Source: Novosphingobium colocasiae
GTDB taxonomy: Bacteria; Pseudomonadota; Alphaproteobacteria; Sphingomonadales; Sphingomonadaceae
DNA length: 64,000 nucleotides
Direction: 5' to 3'
Assembly (NCBI RefSeq): GCF_014652555.1
Contig: NZ_BMZA01000008.1
Location: 1-64,000, forward strand
Positions 59,572-64,000 of this stretch are shown here, one piece after another. A program made the position numbers and the translations under genes. The notes under the pieces were generated by a model, which did no database searches, was not told the DNA's origin, and saw only the letters and a program-made list of their open reading frames with translations. Positions within the stretch are counted from its first letter, which is position 1. Every line of letters begins with the position of its first letter.

Positions 59572-60045
59572 CTATTGCGGGGCGGGCACGTCGATAACGG
59601 CGATATGTTCGCGCATGGATGAATCGACAGCGCCGTCGGCGTTGCCGCTGACCACGGTGACCGTGGAAGGCTGGTCATCGGTCGAAACAATGGCGTCAGG
59701 CGCAGGGGAAACGACGTTCTGGAGCATTTCAGGCTCCACCGGCTCAGCCGCCTCCGGAACGTCCCGCGCGGGTGGATAGCCGGACGCTCTTGCCGCCAGC
59801 CACCTTGCGCTGGCCGGAGTTGACGGATCGGAAGTCCAGCTACCGGGATAGTAGGCCGTCGGGTCAAGGTCTTGCGGTCCCGGCTCGCTGTAATAGGCCA
59901 ACTCATCGCCGGCCGGCCCCGCAATCGCATGGCCGCCGATCGTCGGGGCCGAGATCGCCATCCGGGTCGGCACCGCCATGCTGACAGCACTGCCGAGGCC
60001 GGCAGCGCCAGCGAGGGCAATCATCAGGGTTCGGGCTTGGATCAC
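59572..60045 (-). CDS. Hypothetical exported protein
   Basis: A 157-aa product. The GTG at 60045, after GGAG eight bases before, is my preferred start, and it gives a hydrophobic N-terminal segment (TLMIALAGAAGLGSAVSMA) like a signal or anchor. The rest is low complexity and acidic, rich in Ala, Pro, Ser and Thr, with no domain I recognise. It may be an envelope linker protein. Codon use at third positions is similar to surrounding genes. Confidence 0.5.
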   Translation of the reverse strand: MIQARTLMIALAGAAGLGSAVSMAVPTRMAISAPTIGGHAIAGPAGDELAYYSEPGPQDLDPTAYYPGSWTSDPSTPASARWLAARASGYPPARDVPEAAEPVEPEMLQNVVSPAPDAIVSTDDQPSTVTVVSGNADGAVDSSMREHIAVIDVPAPQ

Positions 60046-60147
60046 GGCCGCTTCTCCGTTCGTCACCCTCCCTGACGGTTCAACGCGTTGTATCGGCTTG
60101 CGTTCCGGAACACCGATATCCAGCGCATCAAGCGCCCCATCGGCGTC

Positions 60148-60241
60148 GTCTTTGCGAGCGACCGCAGGTCGCGCGGCAATCCAGGGCGGTTTAAACCGCC
60201 CTGGATTGCTTCACCCGTTTCACGGGCTCGCAATGACGAAG
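60148..60241. repeat. Dispersed ~94-bp repeat, copy 1
   Basis: Begins GTCTTTGCGAGCGACC and ends GCAATGACGAAG. Inside is the hairpin AATCCAGGGCGG...CCGCCCTGGATT. A second copy lies at 63640-63733 with about ten differences. Ends CTTTGCGAGCG / GCAATGACG are like the widespread CGTCATTGCGAGCG-type intergenic repeats of proteobacteria. Confidence 0.85.
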
Positions 60242-60400
60242 GACAAAACGAGTCGATCGGCGACCGCGAGTGCGTTGCGCTCAACGCAACCACACATGCG
60301 ATTATCGCGAACCTTGCAGCGCGCAAGCAATTGCGTCATAATCGGGTAGCGAGACTCGACGGGCATTCTGACACCGTCGGCAGCGAATGGAGACGGGTTG

Positions 60401-60520
60401 ATGTGGCGCTTTTTCGCCGCGATCCAGCAGGGCCTCATCATGTTGGGCCAGTCGCTGTGCGGCACGGATTGTTCGAGCATCCGTGATACGGACGCTCATC
60501 CCGAACGCGCCCGCCGCTGA
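60401..60520 (+). CDS. Possible 39-aa small protein
   Basis: ATG 60401 to TGA 60518-60520, with GGAG eight bases upstream. It encodes MWRFFAAIQQGLIMLGQSLCG followed by a polar tail with a second cysteine (GTDCSSIRDTD). One short hydrophobic segment. No family recognised. The ribosome site and amphipathic start make it plausible, but nothing else supports it. Confidence 0.35.
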   Translation: MWRFFAAIQQGLIMLGQSLCGTDCSSIRDTDAHPERARR

Positions 60521-60532
60521 ACAGCGGGCCCG

Positions 60533-60597
60533 GTTCGTATCGCGCGTAGTCGAGACGCGCCCCGCGCTAACGTATCCCGGTTACGCGCGATACGAAC
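60533..60597. repeat. Inverted repeat with perfect 16-base arms
   Basis: GTTCGTATCGCGCGTA at 60533-60548 and its exact reverse complement at 60582-60597, with 33 bases between. It lies just after the stop of the GMC oxidoreductase gene (which ends at 60610). Could act as a terminator hairpin without a T tract, or be a mobile palindrome. Confidence 0.75.
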
Positions 60598-60609
60598 AGG
60601 CCTGCCGCT

Positions 60610-62193
60610 TCAGCCACGATCCTCAAGCAGCATCATCGCCCCCTTCTCGGCGATCATCATCGTCGGCGCATTGGTGTTGCCCGAGGTGATCGTCGGCATC
60701 ACCGAGGCATCGATGACGCGCAGGCCGTCCACTCCGGTCACCCGCAATCGCGGATCGACCACGCGGCCCATGGCGGCGGTGCCCACCGGGTGGAAGATCG
60801 TGGTGCCCACTTGCGCCGCCGCCGCGCGCAGTTCCTCCTCCTCCGCATAGTCCGCGCCCGGCCGCAGTTCGACCGGCGCGTAGCGGGCCAGCGCAGGCTG
60901 CGCCACGATCGCGCGGGTGATGCGGATCGATTGCGCGGCCACCCGCAGGTCTTCCTCGCTCGCCAGATAGTTGGGCCGGATCTGCGGGCCCATGGCCGGA
61001 TCGGCACTGGCGATATGCGTCGTGCCCCGGCTTTGCGGCCGCAGGTTGCAGACGCTGGCGGTGAACGCCGGGAACGGGTCGAGCGGCTCCCCGAAGGCGT
61101 TGAGGCTGAGCGGCTGGACATGCCATTCGAGGTCGGCCGTCGCCTTGTCCGGGCTGCTGCGCGCAAAGGCACCGAGCTGGCTGGGAGCCATCGCCATCGG
61201 GCCACTGCGCAGCAGTGCATATTCCAGCCCGATCATCGCCTTGCCGAACCAGTTGGCGGCGCGCTGGTTCAGCGTCGATACGTCGCTGACCCGCCAGGCG
61301 CAGCGCAACTGGAGATGGTCCTGCAGGTTCGCGCCGACTTGCGGCTGATCGACGATCGGCGTGATGCCCAGCCGCGCCAGACGCACGGCATCGCCGATGC
61401 CGCTGCGTTCGAGGATCGCGGGCGAGCCGATCGCCCCCGCCGCCAGCACCACCGCACCCTCCGCGCGCGCGTGGTGGACGCTATCGCCCAGATGCCAGCG
61501 CACGCCATTGGCCCGCCCGTCCTCTATCGTGACCCTATCCACCAGCGCCCCGGTCACCACCCGCAGGTTGGCGCGGCTGCGGACGGGCTTCAGGAACGCG
61601 TCCGACGCACTCCAGCGCCAGCCGCGCCGCTGGGTCACCTGGAAATAGCCGATGCCCTCGTTATCGCCGCCGTTGAAATCGGTGGTGGCCGGCAGCCCGT
61701 ATTCGATGCCGGCGGCACGGAAGGCGTCGAGGATATCCCAGCGCAGCCGCTGGCGCTCCACCCGCAGTTCGCCGCCACTGCCGTGAACCGGCCCCGGCCC
61801 CTGGTAGTGATCCTCCATCCCGGTGAACAACGGCAGGACATCGTCCCAGCTCCAGCCCGGCAGCCCCATCTGCCGCCATCCGTCATAGTCCGCCGCCTGC
61901 CCGCGCATGTAGATCATGCCGTTGATCGCCGAGCAGCCTCCCAGCACCTTGCCACGGGGATACTTGAGCGCCCGGCCGCCCAGACCGGGCTCCGGCTCGG
62001 TAGACAGGCACCAGTCGGTGCGCGGATTGCCGATGCAATACAGGTAACCGACCGGCACTTTGACCCAGATGTAATTGTCCCGCCCGCCCGCTTCGAGCAG
62101 CAGCACCCGGTTGCGCGGATCGGCGCTCAGGCGATTGGCAAGTACGCAGCCCGCGCTGCCACCGCCGACGATGATGTAATCGAAAGCATCCAT
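60610..62193 (-). CDS. GMC family FAD-dependent oxidoreductase (choline dehydrogenase-like)
   Basis: A 527-aa flavoprotein of the glucose-methanol-choline family. ATG 62193 gives MDAFDYIIVGGGSAGCVLANRLSADP, the FAD-binding Rossmann motif. GMC signature 1 is GKVLGGCSAINGMIYMRG at about residues 82-99, and signature 2 is GAIGSPAILERSGIGD at about 250-265. The active-site His is in FHPVGTAAMGRVVDPRLRVTGVDGLRVIDASVMPTITSGNTNAPTMMIAEKGA. Acts on an alcohol; substrate unknown (the PAH- and choline-type dehydrogenases are both possible). Confidence 0.9.
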   Translation of the reverse strand: MDAFDYIIVGGGSAGCVLANRLSADPRNRVLLLEAGGRDNYIWVKVPVGYLYCIGNPRTDWCLSTEPEPGLGGRALKYPRGKVLGGCSAINGMIYMRGQAADYDGWRQMGLPGWSWDDVLPLFTGMEDHYQGPGPVHGSGGELRVERQRLRWDILDAFRAAGIEYGLPATTDFNGGDNEGIGYFQVTQRRGWRWSASDAFLKPVRSRANLRVVTGALVDRVTIEDGRANGVRWHLGDSVHHARAEGAVVLAAGAIGSPAILERSGIGDAVRLARLGITPIVDQPQVGANLQDHLQLRCAWRVSDVSTLNQRAANWFGKAMIGLEYALLRSGPMAMAPSQLGAFARSSPDKATADLEWHVQPLSLNAFGEPLDPFPAFTASVCNLRPQSRGTTHIASADPAMGPQIRPNYLASEEDLRVAAQSIRITRAIVAQPALARYAPVELRPGADYAEEEELRAAAAQVGTTIFHPVGTAAMGRVVDPRLRVTGVDGLRVIDASVMPTITSGNTNAPTMMIAEKGAMMLLEDRG

Positions 62194-62319
62194 GAAGGGA
62201 CACGGGTACGCACCGCGACGGAGCCGATCAACCGTCGTATTGATACGCAAGAGGTCTTGCCGCGCGGCTGTGGATCGGCTTGTCTCCTGCCTTACCCCGC
62301 TTGTCGCAAGGTCATCGTC

Positions 62320-63588
62320 ATGCTCGCTCGCCTTACCCCCGCCCTCCTTGCCGCCCTGACGTTTGCGCTAGGGCCGGATGCGGCGCTTGCCGCTTCGCCG
62401 GAAGCCACCGCCGAAGCCGCGCTGCGTGCCGCACCGGTGTGGGACGGGCATAATGACGTGCCCGAGCAGTTGCGCGACCGGCGCAAGGACGTGCTCGCCG
62501 GGTTCGACTTTGCCGACACCACCGCCACCGCCGACCCGGCGCAAAAGCTCGATGCCATGCAGACCGACCTCAAGCGCCTGCGGCAGGGGCGCGTGGGGGC
62601 GCAGTTCTGGTCGGTCTACGTGTCGGCCATGCTGGATGACCAGCACGCGGTGCAGGCCACGCTCGAACAGATCGACGTGATGAAACGGGTGATCGCCGCC
62701 AACCCGCGCGACATGGAATTCGTGACCACCGCAGCCGGGGCGGAAAAGGCGATGAAGGCAGGCCGGATCGCCTCGCTGCTCGGCATGGAGGGCGGACATT
62801 CGATCGGCGGCTCGCTCGGCGTGCTGCGTCAGATATATGCTCTGGGTGCGCGGTACATGACGCTGACCCACTTCAAGAACACCGCCTGGGCCGACAGCGC
62901 CACCGATGCCCCTGCCCACAACGGCCTTACCGACTTCGGCCGCGACGTCGTACGCGAGATGCAGCGGCTGGGCATGCTGGTCGATCTCAGCCACGTATCG
63001 GCCAAGACCATGACCGATGCGCTGGATGTGGCCAAAGCGCCGGTGATCTTCAGCCATTCGGGTGCCGAGGCGATCAACGGCTATGCGCGCAACGTGCCCG
63101 ATGCGGTTCTGGATCGGCTGAAGGCCAACGACGGCATCATCATGGTCAACTTCTATCCCAGCTATGTCAGCGAGCCGCTGCGCCAGTGGCGCGCGAACTG
63201 GACGGGTGAGGAAGCACGATTGAAGGCGCTTTACCCCGGCGCGCCGGACACCGCCAAGGCCGGGCTGGCCGCGTGGGAAAACGCCAACCCCAAGCCGGTC
63301 GCCACCCTTGGCCAGATTGCCGATCACATCGATCATATCGTCCGCCGCATCGGCATCGCGCATGTCGGACTGGGCGGCGATTTCGATGGCGGATCGAACG
63401 GGGTGGCGGGAATGCCCGACGTATCCGCCTATCCGGCGCTGTTCACCGAGCTGGCGCGGCGCGGCTATTCCTCTGCAGACCTGCAGAAGCTGTCAAACGG
63501 CAACATCCTGCGCGTTCTGAAAGCTGCGGAAGCCTATGCCGCCGCGCATCGCGGCGATCCCCCAGTCGAATCGCCGACGACGTTTTGA
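62320..63588 (+). CDS. Membrane dipeptidase family (M19) metallopeptidase
   Basis: A 422-aa exported zinc dipeptidase-like protein of family M19. The signal peptide (residues 1-25, ending AALAA) is followed by APVWDGHNDVPEQLR with the His-x-Asp metal site at about 43-45. The bridging glutamate is in GMEGGHSIGGS, and histidines are in LVDLSHVSAKT and IFSHSGA. The end, GLGGDFDGGSNGVAGMPDVSAYPALFTELARRGYSSADLQKLSNGNILRVL, is standard. It probably hydrolyses periplasmic dipeptides. Confidence 0.93.
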   Translation: MLARLTPALLAALTFALGPDAALAASPEATAEAALRAAPVWDGHNDVPEQLRDRRKDVLAGFDFADTTATADPAQKLDAMQTDLKRLRQGRVGAQFWSVYVSAMLDDQHAVQATLEQIDVMKRVIAANPRDMEFVTTAAGAEKAMKAGRIASLLGMEGGHSIGGSLGVLRQIYALGARYMTLTHFKNTAWADSATDAPAHNGLTDFGRDVVREMQRLGMLVDLSHVSAKTMTDALDVAKAPVIFSHSGAEAINGYARNVPDAVLDRLKANDGIIMVNFYPSYVSEPLRQWRANWTGEEARLKALYPGAPDTAKAGLAAWENANPKPVATLGQIADHIDHIVRRIGIAHVGLGGDFDGGSNGVAGMPDVSAYPALFTELARRGYSSADLQKLSNGNILRVLKAAEAYAAAHRGDPPVESPTTF

Positions 63589-63639
63589 TGCCGGTTCTCT
63601 GCGTTCAGCCAACACTCGCCATGCGTTGCTGACCCTTTC

Positions 63640-63733
63640 GTCTTTGCGAGCGACCGAAGGTCGTGCGGCAATCCAGGGCGGTTTGCGTCGCTCTGGATTG
63701 CTTCACCCGCTTTGCGGGTTAGCAATGACGAAG
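63640..63733. repeat. Dispersed ~94-bp repeat, copy 2
   Basis: Same element as at 60148-60241 in the same orientation, starting GTCTTTGCGAGCGACC and ending GCAATGACGAAG. The inner hairpin is AATCCAGGGCGG against CTCTGGATT with imperfect pairing. It follows the dipeptidase gene by 51 bases. Confidence 0.85.
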
Positions 63734-63759
63734 AAAGCCAAGCGTCTATCGGGCCGGCG

Positions 63760-63963
63760 TCAGCCGCCCAGCGCGTGTTCCTCGGCGGTGACCGGTCCAC
63801 CACGGCTGGGCGCATCGAGCAGGCTTCTGCTGATCCAGGTGGCCGACATCGCCAGGATGACGAGAGCGAGGCTGATCGCCAGGATGTAGCGCACGATATG
63901 CGGGGTCGAGCCGCCCCGTGCCTCGTCTTCCTCAAGGTGGATTTCTTCGCCGAGCTTGTGCAT
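63760..63963 (-). CDS. Small single-span membrane protein
   Basis: A 67-aa product. ATG 63963 (MHKLGEEIHLEEDEARGG), with an earlier possible start at 63990. One transmembrane segment (about residues 24-45, IVRYILAISLALVILAMSATWI), an acidic N-terminus and a polar C-terminal tail. No family recognised; it looks like small cytochrome- or transport-associated envelope proteins, but there is no context for that here because its upstream partner is beyond the window. Confidence 0.6.
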   Translation of the reverse strand: MHKLGEEIHLEEDEARGGSTPHIVRYILAISLALVILAMSATWISRSLLDAPSRGGPVTAEEHALGG

Positions 63964-64000
63964 CGCGGTTCTCCCGACCCGGAAGGTCAAGGACGCGGCT

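Larger units (their letters stand above)
60046..60609. other. 564-bp gap with a dispersed repeat, a small reading frame and a long inverted repeat
   Basis: Holds the ~94-bp dispersed repeat (60148-60241), a possible 39-aa gene (60401-60520) and an inverted repeat with 16-base arms (60533-60597). These are listed separately. The stretch 60242-60400 shows nothing I can name. Confidence 0.6.

Noticed and set aside
60790..62319. Upstream extension of the M19 dipeptidase frame
   Set aside because: This part is antisense to the GMC oxidoreductase; the dipeptidase signal peptide begins at 62320.
1..64000. tRNA, rRNA, CRISPR arrays and complete insertion sequences
   Set aside because: I saw no cloverleaf-type motifs, no rRNA sequence, no regularly spaced repeats and no full transposase gene; a covariance-model scan would be decisive for tRNAs.

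Overview
The window looks like chromosomal DNA of a GC-rich alphaproteobacterium of the Sphingomonadales (Novosphingobium/Sphingobium-like). The reasons are the gene run rbfA - truB - rpsO - pnp, the ImuA-ImuB-DnaE2 mutagenesis cassette with an alphaproteobacterial LexA box, clustered TonB-dependent receptors, RcnB and DUF2239 proteins, and codon use strongly biased to G/C at third positions. The placement comes from gene content only.

Positions 1-11.9 kb are a decayed conjugative module of the trb/virD4 type: TraF-like S26 peptidase, DUF736, lytic transglycosylase, VirD2-like relaxase, VirD4/TraG coupling ATPase, CopG protein, a PIN/AbrB toxin-antitoxin pair, and trbB-C-D-E...L-F-G-I. It is damaged in at least three places. 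The relaxase has a one-base frameshift in a G6 run. A deletion joins the first ~344 codons of trbE to the end of trbL, removing the TrbE ATPase domain, trbJ and most of trbL. trbI is cut after about 25 codons, where it meets a TonB receptor that lacks its C-terminal third.

Positions 11.9-20.6 kb (minus strand) are a metal-handling cluster: DUF2946, DUF2244, a 65-aa protein, a PCuAC copper chaperone, SCO1/SenC, two intact TonB-dependent receptors, a DJ-1/PfpI protein and the broken receptor.

Positions 20.8-25.8 kb (plus strand) hold the most unusual system. Two membrane proteins resemble cytochrome bd subunit I, and one has a heme-c domain now separated by a one-base frameshift. They are accompanied by two small membrane proteins and end in a RegB/RegA (PrrB/PrrA-type) redox two-component pair; all genes are tightly coupled. 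From 25.9 to 29.0 kb come panB (with a probable 5' frameshift), a cupin, a glyoxalase-fold protein, a monooxygenase-like protein, a MAPEG protein and a divergent HxlR regulator.

Positions 29.1-38.2 kb carry a RepB/ParB-like gene with a truncated partner, then an eight-gene minus-strand operon for sulfide/persulfide oxidation coupled to a cyanide-insensitive bd oxidase: persulfide dioxygenase, two YeeE/YedE halves, DUF442-SQR-like fusion, TauE/SafE exporter, CydA, CydB and a DUF2474 peptide. It is divergent from a peroxiredoxin and an ArsR/BigR-like regulator, with a palindrome between them. Sulfide electrons entering the quinone pool would leave through a terminal oxidase of a type generally resistant to sulfide and cyanide.

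From about 38.6 kb on the DNA looks like core chromosome: RcnB, rbfA, DUF1963, a site-2 protease, DUF2239, truB (with an in-frame palindromic insertion), rpsO, pnp, an MFS carrier, dnaE2-imuB-imuA, an epimerase, an EamA exporter, threonine aldolase, GNAT, astB, SnoaL-like, two lipoproteins, a GMC oxidoreductase, an M19 dipeptidase and a small membrane protein. A ~94-bp dispersed repeat occurs twice near the end, and a MITE-like 162-bp element lies at 54.3 kb. I saw no rRNA, tRNA or CRISPR array.
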